A stretch of DNA of 64,000 bases, taken from contig NZ_BRCF01000009.1 of the NCBI RefSeq assembly GCF_023707985.1, forward strand, positions 101,441-165,440, given 5' to 3'. Below the pieces are notes generated by a model, which saw only the letters and a program-made list of their open reading frames with translations, made no database searches and had not been told where the DNA came from. Source of the stretch: Sporosarcina sp. NCCP-2716. GTDB lineage: Bacteria; Bacillota; Bacilli; Bacillales_A; Planococcaceae. A program made the position numbers and the translations under genes. The first letter of the stretch is position 1. Every line of letters begins with the position of its first letter. This document shows, piece by piece, positions 25,627 through 34,221 of the stretch.

Positions 25627-26991
25627 ATGAGTTATGATAAAGTTTTTCTTGCCACAGCATTCACGAGCCGTTCCAAAAAAGAAGTGGACGTACTGGAAGA
25701 CTGCTTGTTCTGCATCGATAAAGAAGGAATGATCGCCCGCATTGCCTATCCGGGAGACAGTGATTATGAAAAGATCCTGAGCGGCTACGGACAGACGGAG
25801 CACTTCACGAGAATCCCGTCAGGTTCCTACCTCCTGCCCGGCTTCGTCGACCTGCACTGCCACGCATCGCAATGGGCGCAGGCCGGCACCGCGCTCGATA
25901 TCCCGTTACATGATTGGCTGAATACGTACACATTCCCGTCGGAGTCGAAATTCAGTGACCTCGCATACGCCGACATGGTCTATACGGACGTTGTCAAAAC
26001 ACTTCTCGCAAACGGAACGACGACGGCGCTGTATTTCGCGACGGTCCATAAGGAAGCGAGTATCCGGCTCGCCGAAATCTGTGCAGAACGAGGACAGCGC
26101 GGTCTCGTCGGCAAAGTCGTCATGGATCTGGAGACGGAATGCCCGACGGATTACCGCGATGCGGACTCAGCGACCGCACTCCGCGACACAGAGGAATTCA
26201 TCCTCAAAGTGAAAGAAGTGGGACGCACGGCGAAACAGGGCGTCTACCCCGTCGTCACGCCCCGGTTCGTCCCCACTTGTACGGATGAAGTGCTCGAAGG
26301 ACTTGGCGCACTTGCCGCAAAATATGATACGCACATCCAATCCCACTGCAGCGAAAGTGACTGGGCGCACCAGCATGTCCAGGAACGCTTCGGCAAGAAT
26401 GACGCTGAAGCACTGGACGGTTTCGGTCTTTTGCAGGACAAGTCCGTCCTCGCCCACTGCAACTTCCTGTCCGATTCGGATGCGGAATTATTCGCAGAAA
26501 CCGGAAGCGCCATCGCCCATTGCCCGGTCTCAAATGCGTACTTTGCGAACAGCGTCATCCCAATCAACCGCTTTTCCGCGATGAACGTCGACATCGGCCT
26601 CGGTTCCGACATTTCAGGCGGATTCTCTCCAAGCCTGTACGATAATGCGCGGCAGGCCGTCATGTCGTCCCGCATGCTAGAGGACGGAGTCGACCCTCGG
26701 CTTCCTGCAGAGGAGCGCGGCACAGCAAATTCGCGTATCACGATTGCGGAATCCTTCTACCTCGCGACTGCTGGCGGCGGGGAAAGCCTGAGCCTGCCGA
26801 TCGGACGGCTGGCAGAAGGATATGCATGGGACGTCCAGTGTCTCGATCCGTCCGCCGAATCCGCGCGGATCCCTCTGTTCGATGCTGATGAACCGCTGAT
26901 CGACGTCTTCCAGAAGATCATGTATCTGGCACGCCCGCAAAATATCCGCAGCGTATGGGTGCAGGGTGAACTCGTCCATTCCCTCAGTTGA
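25627..26991 (+). CDS. guaD: Guanine deaminase (amidohydrolase family)
   Basis: The enzyme converts guanine to xanthine and ammonia in purine salvage. The 454-residue TIM-barrel metal enzyme shows the HxH pair (His77, His79 in FVDLHCHASQW), TPRFVPTC, the metal His in IQSHCSESDWA, the catalytic LAHCNFLSD and the metal Asp in GLGSDISGG. This set is typical of the long, amidohydrolase-type guanine deaminase rather than the small cytidine-deaminase-like GuaD of B. subtilis. An AAGGAGG lies 8 bp before the ATG. It is monocistronic. I see no purine riboswitch in the 210-bp leader. Confidence 0.9.
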   Translation: MSYDKVFLATAFTSRSKKEVDVLEDCLFCIDKEGMIARIAYPGDSDYEKILSGYGQTEHFTRIPSGSYLLPGFVDLHCHASQWAQAGTALDIPLHDWLNTYTFPSESKFSDLAYADMVYTDVVKTLLANGTTTALYFATVHKEASIRLAEICAERGQRGLVGKVVMDLETECPTDYRDADSATALRDTEEFILKVKEVGRTAKQGVYPVVTPRFVPTCTDEVLEGLGALAAKYDTHIQSHCSESDWAHQHVQERFGKNDAEALDGFGLLQDKSVLAHCNFLSDSDAELFAETGSAIAHCPVSNAYFANSVIPINRFSAMNVDIGLGSDISGGFSPSLYDNARQAVMSSRMLEDGVDPRLPAEERGTANSRITIAESFYLATAGGGESLSLPIGRLAEGYAWDVQCLDPSAESARIPLFDADEPLIDVFQKIMYLARPQNIRSVWVQGELVHSLS

Positions 26992-27424
26992 TCCGGAAGG
27001 CCCTCGCTGACGGAGGAAACTGCACAAAATCTTTCCCGGAAAGCAGTCTAACTATTTGCTAAACGGGTATACTTAGGCAGCAAGCTGACAACATTGAAAC
27101 GCCCCCCTTTTCCAGTGCCTGTAACGTTTGGGGGCACTTGTACAGGTTCTTCCGGCAAACGGATGCCCTGCACGCACATTCGCTAGGTAATTTGTCCAAT
27201 TTATTTCGCTTCCCGAGATATTCCCGGCGGAAATTGTTATACTTAACAACTGTAGATTTTAAGCCAGTGATAGACCGGGCAATCCGTAACGCTGACAGGC
27301 GCCGCAGCATTGGAATTTTTCCCGTATTATACGATTCTTTTTTTGTTACCGCGCCTATTTAGATGTTCGACCGATGCCCGCTGCTCCACAATCTGCAAGT
27401 CCTATTACAAAGGAGGAATCGACG
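26992..27424. other. Gene-free stretch between guaD and the GMC dehydrogenase
   Basis: No open frame, tandem repeat or riboswitch is convincing here. The stretch is AT-richer than its flanks, contains a sigma-B-like promoter at 27046-27070, a TATACT box near 27239 and a GTTATACTTAAC partial palindrome. It may hold a long 5' leader for the dehydrogenase operon. Confidence 0.5.
27046..27070 (+). promoter_or_regulatory. Candidate sigma-B promoter
   Basis: GTCTAA (27046-27051), 13 bp, GGGTAT (27065-27070). The sigma-B consensus is GTTTAA, 12-15 bp, GGGTAT, so only one base differs. The next plus-strand gene begins 355 bp downstream, implying a long leader if this promoter is used. Confidence 0.45.
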
Positions 27425-28267
27425 ATGGCTGAAACGCAAGATCCGAAGAAACCAGGCAGCAACATGAGCCGGAGGAATTTCCTGAAGAACACCGGCCTGG
27501 TTGCCGGCGGACTGATCGGCGGAGGACTGTTCGGAGGTCTGATCACGAATCAGATGAAGAAACCTGCCAACAACGGCAAGAAACCGGCAGCTACTGCGAA
27601 CCATGACATGGACGCCCGTACGTTCTTCAGTCGCACCGATGATTTCGAAACACTCTCTGCTGCGACCGAGCGGCTCTATCCGGAAGACAAAAACGGACCA
27701 GGCGCTATCGCTCTCAGTGTCCCGTACTTCATCGACCGTCAGCTCGCTGGGGATTGGGGTTCGAATGCCCATGAATACATGAAAGGGCCGTTCCCGCAAA
27801 ACCAGGAATCCGCGTACTACGAAAACCAAAGCAAGGACCAGAACAAGCAAGGTCCGAACGCGGATGTCCAAACACCGACTCCGACACCACGCTACCAGAC
27901 CCGCATGAACCGCGGCGAAATTTTCCGGGAAGGTGTGAAAACCCTTCAGGACGTGGCAAACACGAAGCACAAGAAAAAGTTCGCGGAGCTGGAAGGCGAA
28001 CAGATGGATGCCATCCTCACAGATTTCGAAGAAGGCAAAATCCGCATGAACGGAATCGACTCAATCGCATTCTTCAACTTGCTGCTCCAGACGACCGTCG
28101 AAGGCGCATACGCGGATCCCGTTTACGGCGGAAACCGCGATATGGCAGGCTGGAAGATGAAAGAATACCCTGGTCCGCGCATGGGCTACCTCGGTCAGAT
28201 CGAAGACGAGGAATTCGCTGTCATGAAACAGGAAAGCCTGCGCGATTATCAGGACATGTGGGGATAG
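27425..28267 (+). CDS. Tat-exported small subunit of a GMC dehydrogenase (gluconate 2-dehydrogenase subunit 3 family)
   Basis: A 280-residue protein. Residues 14-45 are a twin-arginine signal (MSRRNFLKNTGLVAGGLIGG), so the folded complex is exported. The mature part (about 60-280) belongs to the gluconate 2-dehydrogenase subunit 3 family, which chaperones or anchors the flavoprotein. The ATG at 27425 follows AAAGGAGGAATCGACG. It lies 11 bp before the catalytic-subunit gene, and no signal is present on that subunit, consistent with piggy-back export. The long Gln/Asn/Pro-rich insert around residues 120-165 is unusual for the family. Confidence 0.88.
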   Translation: MAETQDPKKPGSNMSRRNFLKNTGLVAGGLIGGGLFGGLITNQMKKPANNGKKPAATANHDMDARTFFSRTDDFETLSAATERLYPEDKNGPGAIALSVPYFIDRQLAGDWGSNAHEYMKGPFPQNQESAYYENQSKDQNKQGPNADVQTPTPTPRYQTRMNRGEIFREGVKTLQDVANTKHKKKFAELEGEQMDAILTDFEEGKIRMNGIDSIAFFNLLLQTTVEGAYADPVYGGNRDMAGWKMKEYPGPRMGYLGQIEDEEFAVMKQESLRDYQDMWG

Positions 28268-28278
28268 GAGGAAGCTAA

Positions 28279-30024
28279 ATGGCTAAGAAACTTGAAAAAG
28301 TCGACGTCGTCGTCGTCGGCAGCGGCTGGGCAGGCGGAGTCGTCTCTGCAGAAGTTGCGAAAGCGGGCTATAAAGTCGTCACGCTCGAGCGGGGGAAACC
28401 CGTCGACCGCCAAGACTATATCGGGGTGAAAGACGAACTCCGCTATACAGACCGTTATGAAATGATGCAGAACCTTGCACCTGAAACAATCACTTCACGA
28501 AATACACTGGAGGAAGAAGCACTGCCAGTCCGTACACGGAACGAAATGATGGCCGGTACAGACCTCGGCGGCGGAAGTGTCCACTGGGCGGGTGCTACGT
28601 ATCGCTGGAGACCGATCGATTTCCAATTCCGCACCAAAACGGTCGAGCGCTACGGGGAGAAGAAAATCCCTGAAGGCATGATCAGCCGTGACTGGGGTAT
28701 CACGTACGAAGAGATGGACCCATATTACGACAAATGGGAGAAAACAGCCGGCATTTCAGGCGAAGAAGACCCGCTTGGAGAGAAACGTTCCAATCCGTGG
28801 CCGAACCCGCCGATGAAAGAATCCCCTGCCGTCAAGCTGTTCAAGGAAACGACGAAGAAGATGGGCTACCACCCATATCAGGTCGCTTCTGCGAACTTGT
28901 CGCAATCTTATACGAACCCTGACGGCGAAACGATTGCACAATGTATGTTCTGTTCGTTCTGTACACAGTACGGCTGTGACTTCGGAGCGAAATCAGATCC
29001 GCTCGTCACCGTCATCCCGACTGCCGTCAAAACTGGCAACTGTGAAATCCGCACACATTCCCTGGTCCGCCGTGTCCTGCACGAAAACGGCAAGGCGACC
29101 GGCGTCATGTATGTCGACCTGCGAACTGGCCTCGAATACATCCAGCCTGCGGACGTCGTCGTGCTCGGTGCGTTCTCGTTCACGAACAACCGCCTGCTTC
29201 TTCTTTCGAAGATCGGCAAGCCGTATGACCCAGTCAAACGGACAGGTGTCATCGGGCGGAACTTTAACGGACAGTTCAACATCACGTTCCTCGGCGCACG
29301 CGGCTTCTTCGAAGACAAGAAGTTCAACCTGTTCATGGGAGCAGGCGCACTCGGCGGCGCGCTCAGCGACTTCGCCGGCGATAACTTCGACCACTCCGAC
29401 GTCGACTTCATCAACGGAGGCGGCATCGAAATCCGTCAGTACGGCCACGGCCCGATCGCGACGAACAAAGTACCGCGCGGAACGAAGCAATGGGGACCTG
29501 AGTTCAAGGACAAGTCCCTCCATTACACGAACCGCAGCCTCGTCGTCTGGTACACACCAGCCGTCATGTCGTGGTGGCACAACTATACGTCCCTCGACCC
29601 GACGTATACGGACGAATTCGGCGATCCGCTTCTCCGGATCACGAACAAGTACACGGATCACGACAAGGCGATGGCCAAGTTCGGTATCGAGAAGTGTACG
29701 GAAATCATGGAGAAGATGGGTGCAGACATCGTCGATCCAGACGAAATCCCGGAAGAATTCGATCACATCTACGACGGCGGCCACTATGCCGGCGGCGTCA
29801 GCATGGGAGAAGACCCGGCAACATCTGCAGTCAACAACTACTTGCAGCTGTGGGATATGGAAAACCTGTTCGTCGTCGGCGGATCGGCATTCCCGCAATT
29901 CGGCGGACACCACCCGACTGCAACGATCGGCGCACTCAGCTACCGTGCTTCAGAAGGCATCATCAAGTACTTGAAAGAACCAAAATTGCTCACGCAGCCG
30001 AAAAAAGCAGCTGCCAAAGCATAA
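28279..30024 (+). CDS. GMC-family FAD dehydrogenase, catalytic subunit, with Cys-rich motif
   Basis: A 581-residue flavoprotein. The FAD-binding Rossmann motif VVGSGWAGGVVSAEVAKAG is at 11-30, and the HWAGATYRW flavin segment near 102. The C-terminal GMC signature GGSAFPQFGGHHPTATIGAL is near 533 and includes catalytic histidines. It should oxidise a sugar or sugar acid outside the cell and pass electrons to the membrane. A C-x2-C-x2-C-x4-C motif (Cys222, 225, 228, 233) could hold an iron-sulfur cluster, as in three-subunit FAD glucose dehydrogenases. The cytochrome subunit of those enzymes is not encoded nearby. Substrate unknown. Confidence 0.88.
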   Translation: MAKKLEKVDVVVVGSGWAGGVVSAEVAKAGYKVVTLERGKPVDRQDYIGVKDELRYTDRYEMMQNLAPETITSRNTLEEEALPVRTRNEMMAGTDLGGGSVHWAGATYRWRPIDFQFRTKTVERYGEKKIPEGMISRDWGITYEEMDPYYDKWEKTAGISGEEDPLGEKRSNPWPNPPMKESPAVKLFKETTKKMGYHPYQVASANLSQSYTNPDGETIAQCMFCSFCTQYGCDFGAKSDPLVTVIPTAVKTGNCEIRTHSLVRRVLHENGKATGVMYVDLRTGLEYIQPADVVVLGAFSFTNNRLLLLSKIGKPYDPVKRTGVIGRNFNGQFNITFLGARGFFEDKKFNLFMGAGALGGALSDFAGDNFDHSDVDFINGGGIEIRQYGHGPIATNKVPRGTKQWGPEFKDKSLHYTNRSLVVWYTPAVMSWWHNYTSLDPTYTDEFGDPLLRITNKYTDHDKAMAKFGIEKCTEIMEKMGADIVDPDEIPEEFDHIYDGGHYAGGVSMGEDPATSAVNNYLQLWDMENLFVVGGSAFPQFGGHHPTATIGALSYRASEGIIKYLKEPKLLTQPKKAAAKA

Positions 30025-30033
30025 TTCCATACG

Positions 30034-30079
30034 AAAAGGCTGTCCGGAGTCAGTTAACTGACTCCGGACAGCCTTTTTT
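30034..30079 (+). terminator. Rho-independent terminator of the GMC dehydrogenase operon
   Basis: A perfect inverted repeat of 20 bp per arm (AAGGCTGTCCGGAGTCAGTT and its complement) ends in TTTTTT, 10 bp after the stop codon. Confidence 0.95.
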
Positions 30080-30100
30080 GTGTTGGGGCGGTGTGGGTAG

Positions 30101-30330
30101 TGATCATAAAAGCGGAGAAACGCTCATAAATTTCGAATTCCGCTCATAAAACTCGGAAAGCGCTCATAAATCCCGATTTCCGCTCATAAAACTCGGAAAG
30201 CGCTCATAATTCCTGATTTCCGCACATAAAACGCGGAAAGCGCTCATAATTCCTGATTTCCGCTCATAAAACGCGGAAAGCGCTCATAAATCCCGTTTTC
30301 CGCTCATAAAACGCGGAAAGCGCTCATAAC
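30101..30330. repeat. 20-bp tandem array, CGCTCATAAA type (12 units)
   Basis: CGCTCATAAA or a close variant starts at 30101, 30121, 30141 and so on to 30321, every 20 bp without exception. The 10-bp spacers alternate between an ACGCGGAAAG-like and a TCCCGATTTC-like form, giving a 40-bp higher-order unit in which GGAAAG and a TTTCC element form dyads around each second core. The array lies between the GMC terminator and the end of the antiporter gene and has no coding potential. Its reverse complement recurs at 38041-38170. Confidence 0.95.
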
Positions 30331-30359
30331 CTCACGCCGCCCTCCGCTCCCCTGCCCGT

Positions 30360-32312
30360 TCAATCCTGCAGCTGGATGCTGTTTTCGATGGCGAGCAGGT
30401 TTTCGCGATGCTGCTTCATCTCACCGCGGGTAATGTCCCCACGCTCGAACGCCGCCTGAATGTAGGCCCGCTCGACTTGCAGCGCGTAATCGACCCATTC
30501 GTGCAGATGGTGGGCCGCCTCTTTCGGCAGCCCGATGCCGCCCATCCGCTCGTAATTCAGCAGGAACCCTTCAACCAATTCCGGTGAGAACTGGCCGTCC
30601 TGCAGCGTTTTCAGCTTGTCCATTACATAATCGGACGTGCTGTGCATGAGGATCAGCCGCTGTTCCTTGCGCTGTTTCGGAGACAGCGGTTTCACTTTCA
30701 GCCCATGCAAATAGCGTCGGGCGAGGCGGGTATAGAAGAAGTTCGATCGGTATTGCTTCAATTTCGTCAGCCGGTACAGCCGCATATTCAGCCGGCGCAG
30801 GATCGGGAATGCAATCTGCAGCCGCACACGCCCTTCCCTCACCAGCTCGGCGGTATGCTCCAGCTGCCATTCCAGGATCAGCCGGCGCAGCTGCTGTTCA
30901 TTTTTGCTCAGATCAAGTGTATTGGTCAGCGTAAAGATGCGGTCGTTGTAGATTTTGATGACCCGGCCGATCGACTGCCGGTTCTCTTTCGTCCGGTGCT
31001 TGCGCAATTCGTCTTTCACATGACGCAGCATGCCGATTTCCCACGTGTGATCATCTTCCAAAGTTCCCGGATCGAGTTTCGGCGCAAACAGATGCAGTGT
31101 GAAATTCGCCAGCAGCAGTGTCAGGAGAATGACCCCTCCGGCGATGAACAGCAGGAGATCCCGTTCACCAAACGGCGTCCCATCGCTTAAGAACAGCGGC
31201 AGGGACAGCACACTGACGAGGGTGATTGTCCCCCGCACGCCGGCGATCGTGTACAGCAGCGTATCGGCCGCCCGCTGCTTGCTCAGCACGACGGACGTAC
31301 TCTGGAAGTTGTTGAACAGCCCGATCCAGACGAACCGGAGGCCGAGCAGACCGGCCGTCACCGCCAGGATATAGCCGATGAGCGTAAAGATATGAGTCAC
31401 GCCGTCCCGCAGTACGGCTTCCACGATATTCGGCAGCTGGGTGCCGAGCAGGACGAAGACAATCCCATTCAGACTGAACGTGATGACCGCCCACGTACTG
31501 CGCGACAGCAGTTTCAGCTGCGCTTCCTCAGGGTTCAGCCTGCGGAATGTCAGGGAATGGACGAGCCCCCCGCTGACGACCGCCAGGATGCCGTTCACGC
31601 CGACGTGTTCAGCGATGACGAAGATGAGGAACGGCAGTAACACTTCCATGAGGATGAACGAAATGCTGTTCTCAATCCCGAGATTCCGGAGCCAGCGCAT
31701 GAGTCCGATCTTGAGCAGCGTCAGTACCGCACCGAGGAGGATGCCGCCCGTTGAGATGAGCAGGAAGGTCGTCCCTGCGTTGAACAGCGAAAACGTGCCT
31801 GTCAGCAGTGCAGCGACCGCGAACTGGAAGGATACCAGGCCGGACGCGTCGTTGATGAGCGACTCGCCTTCGAGTGTGTGCATGATTTTGTTCGGCACAC
31901 GCACTTTTTCTGCGAGCGCCTGGACAGCGACGGCGTCCGTCGGGGCGAGCGCTGCGGCCAGGGCGAACGCCGCCGCGATCGGGATTTCCGGAATAAGCCA
32001 ATGGACAAACCAGCCGAGCAGGCCGACCGTTGCGAACACGAGGCCGATCGACAGGGAGAGGATCGACTTCCGTTCCCCCCAGATCGCCTGCTTGTCGACA
32101 TTCACGCCGTCGTTGAACAGAATCGGGGCGATGAACAGCAGCAGGAACAGCTCGGGGCTCAGTTTAAGGGAATGGTCGGACAGCGGGATCGCCAGGATGA
32201 TGCCGAGCGCCACTTGAATGAGCGGCACTGCGATGGACGGAAGAAAGCGGTTGAAGACGTTAGAGAGGAACACCGCGGTGAGCATGAGCAATATGACTTC
32301 AAAGATTTCCAA
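30360..32312 (-). CDS. CPA1-family Na+/H+ antiporter with long cytoplasmic tail (NhaK/NhaP type)
   Basis: A 650-residue membrane protein: about 12 helices in residues 1-410, then a 240-residue soluble tail. Ion-binding residues sit in AAALAPTDAVAVQALAEK and LEGESLINDASGLV, the signature of CPA1 exchangers. The size and tail match NhaK-like proteins of Bacillus, which exchange Na+, K+ or Li+ for protons and support pH and salt homeostasis. The ATG at 32312 follows AAGGTGAACC. It is monocistronic, flanked downstream by the 20-bp array. Ion preference cannot be read from the sequence. Confidence 0.88.
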   Translation of the reverse strand: MEIFEVILLMLTAVFLSNVFNRFLPSIAVPLIQVALGIILAIPLSDHSLKLSPELFLLLFIAPILFNDGVNVDKQAIWGERKSILSLSIGLVFATVGLLGWFVHWLIPEIPIAAAFALAAALAPTDAVAVQALAEKVRVPNKIMHTLEGESLINDASGLVSFQFAVAALLTGTFSLFNAGTTFLLISTGGILLGAVLTLLKIGLMRWLRNLGIENSISFILMEVLLPFLIFVIAEHVGVNGILAVVSGGLVHSLTFRRLNPEEAQLKLLSRSTWAVITFSLNGIVFVLLGTQLPNIVEAVLRDGVTHIFTLIGYILAVTAGLLGLRFVWIGLFNNFQSTSVVLSKQRAADTLLYTIAGVRGTITLVSVLSLPLFLSDGTPFGERDLLLFIAGGVILLTLLLANFTLHLFAPKLDPGTLEDDHTWEIGMLRHVKDELRKHRTKENRQSIGRVIKIYNDRIFTLTNTLDLSKNEQQLRRLILEWQLEHTAELVREGRVRLQIAFPILRRLNMRLYRLTKLKQYRSNFFYTRLARRYLHGLKVKPLSPKQRKEQRLILMHSTSDYVMDKLKTLQDGQFSPELVEGFLLNYERMGGIGLPKEAAHHLHEWVDYALQVERAYIQAAFERGDITRGEMKQHRENLLAIENSIQLQD

Positions 32313-32521
32313 AGGTTCACCTTCTTCATTGAGTAGGATTGTGTAGTCGGGGCTGCTGTCAGGTCTGACCGCTCCTTTACTGTAGGTTGATTATAGCGGA
32401 ATTCAGCTGGCTGCAACAGCAATCTACCCGGGATGCCGGATATTGGTAAGCCTGTCCGCTCGCTATTTGTTCAGCCCCCCTTTAAACTGGAATTATTCGC
32501 AACACTAGGAGGAGTGATGGT

Positions 32522-33016
32522 ATGAAGGTGAACGAGGAAGCACGTGAAACGCTTTGGAACACAGTCGAGGGGATCAGCGATGACGACTTGAACTGGAAAC
32601 CGGCAGAGGATCGCTGGTCCATCCGGCAAGTGATGGAGCATATCCACCTCATGGAAGGTGCCGTCGCAAAAACGATCCAGGCGGAAGTGAAGAAAGAAGC
32701 CGGCGATCCGGTCGCTGAAAAGCCGATCGAGCGGACTGTCGACCGGTCGACGAAAGTGGAAGCGCCCGGTTTTGCCGTCCCCGGTGATTCATTCATGACG
32801 AAGGCCGAGCTGCGCGCAAAACTTGACGGTTCCCATCAGCTCCTGCGGCAGACCGAAGAGTCGATCCCAGCCGAGGAACTCGAAGTCCGCTCGTACCCTC
32901 ATCCGGTATTCGGTGAGATGAACCTCACACAGTGGATCCCGTTCGCCGCCTACCACGAACTCCGTCACATCGATCAAATCAAAGAAGTCGCCGAGGAACT
33001 GGACCGGCGTCCGTAA
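32522..33016 (+). CDS. DinB-family metal-binding helical-bundle protein
   Basis: A 164-residue four-helix-bundle protein of the DinB_2 type. The three metal-ligand positions appear as MEHIHLME (first helix pair) and YHELRHIDQIKEV (last helix). Proteins of this group are Zn/Ni-binding thiol S-transferase-like enzymes in Gram-positives, often bacillithiol-dependent, but most are uncharacterised. An AGGAGGAGTGATGGT precedes the ATG at 32522. It stands alone, divergent from the antiporter, with its own terminator. Confidence 0.85.
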   Translation: MKVNEEARETLWNTVEGISDDDLNWKPAEDRWSIRQVMEHIHLMEGAVAKTIQAEVKKEAGDPVAEKPIERTVDRSTKVEAPGFAVPGDSFMTKAELRAKLDGSHQLLRQTEESIPAEELEVRSYPHPVFGEMNLTQWIPFAAYHELRHIDQIKEVAEELDRRP

Positions 33017-33023
33017 TGAATCT

Positions 33024-33061
33024 TAAAAAGCCGGCACCCACGCGTGGGATGCCGGCTTTTT
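33024..33061. terminator. Bidirectional terminator after the DinB gene
   Basis: AAAAAGCCGGCACCCACGCG and its near-complement ending in GCCGGCTTTTT pair around a short loop. It lies between the DinB gene (plus) and the DHHW gene (minus, ending at 33068) and can serve both. Confidence 0.92.
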
Positions 33062-33067
33062 CGTTTG

Positions 33068-34195
33068 TCATTGCCGGAGCCAGATCAGATTCTGATCGTC
33101 GGCGAACGTGGCGATATTATAGAGGATGAGCACGTCGTCGATGCCTTCCTCTTCGATCAGTTTCCTCATACTGCGGTGGTCATAGCGCAGGTCCACCATT
33201 TCGATCTGCCCGTAATGATTCGCAAGGAACGGCACGAACGAATGGGCGTACGAGTCTTTGATCACCAGCAGTTTGCGGTCATTTGACGCGGAGGAACGGA
33301 TCGTGACAGCGCGGTGATTGCCGCCGAGGAACAGCGAATATTTATCGCGCTTGTCCAGGAACGACCAGTCATATAGGGAGTCCATGCCGGATCCGTCCCC
33401 GTCGTAATCGACGCGGTACGTCATTTCGAACTTCGGCAGGAACACATCGAGCGGCTCAGCGGAAATCGACGGGTCGTTCGCCTTGGCGTCGAAGGTCCCT
33501 TTGAAGCTGTTCGAAACGGTCCGGATATCGAACTCTTCCTTACCGTACGGAGTCAGTCCCATCTCCGCGGCGGCCGCCCGGTATGCAGCATAGGCGCCCT
33601 GCACTGTCCAGTGGTGGTCCGTCCGGAAGTAAATCTGCCCACTCTTATCCGCCTGCAGTGCAGCCGCCGCGTCGATCCAGGTCACCCCGTCCCCTGTCAG
33701 GGCTTCCGCTTTCCGGATGGCCTGCACTTCGTCATCCGTCTGCGCAAATGCCGGCAGCTTTTCCGGATACATACCGACCGATGTCGGCGCGAGCAGGCCG
33801 AAGACACGGACATCCGCGGGCAGTCCCCCAGCGAACCGGGCGAGGCTTTCGCTGTTCGCCGCAAGCTGCCCGGCAGTTGGACGGAACGGCTCCAGCAGAT
33901 AGCCGTCCTTGCCGTAGAACACGCCGTTGTTGTCCTGTTTCAAGGTCAGCTTCTGGGCGGACGCTTTCACACCCGTCCAGAACCGCTTGGACACGAACTG
34001 ATCGCTCAAGTACGTCTCCATCTCCTTCGTATAATCGCCCGAGACGATGCGCTCCCACGTAATACACGGAAGCTGCTGGAGCACGCGGTTTTCATCTTCC
34101 GAGAAGCTTTTGTCTTTTGACAGGACAGTCAGCAGGCCGAACGTCAAAAGGAAGCCGCAGAAGATGATCACTGCAGCGTAATCGGTTTTCTTCAC
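33068..34195 (-). CDS. DHHW-family SGNH-like protein, partner of MBOAT acyltransferase
   Basis: A 375-residue membrane-anchored protein: one N-terminal helix (about residues 5-25) and an extracytoplasmic catalytic-like domain. It carries YFRTDHHWT, the DHHW motif, and VIKDSYAHSF, a serine-containing block comparable to AlgJ/AlgX SGNH O-acetyltransferases. The GTG at 34195 follows GGAGGGGGTTCG and is preferred to the TTG at 34225. It lies directly behind the MBOAT gene. The pair would move acyl groups across the membrane and attach them to a surface polymer. Confidence 0.82.
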   Translation of the reverse strand: MKKTDYAAVIIFCGFLLTFGLLTVLSKDKSFSEDENRVLQQLPCITWERIVSGDYTKEMETYLSDQFVSKRFWTGVKASAQKLTLKQDNNGVFYGKDGYLLEPFRPTAGQLAANSESLARFAGGLPADVRVFGLLAPTSVGMYPEKLPAFAQTDDEVQAIRKAEALTGDGVTWIDAAAALQADKSGQIYFRTDHHWTVQGAYAAYRAAAAEMGLTPYGKEEFDIRTVSNSFKGTFDAKANDPSISAEPLDVFLPKFEMTYRVDYDGDGSGMDSLYDWSFLDKRDKYSLFLGGNHRAVTIRSSASNDRKLLVIKDSYAHSFVPFLANHYGQIEMVDLRYDHRSMRKLIEEEGIDDVLILYNIATFADDQNLIWLRQ

Positions 34196-34221
34196 CGAAC
34201 CCCCTCCTCTCCTCTTGTTGA

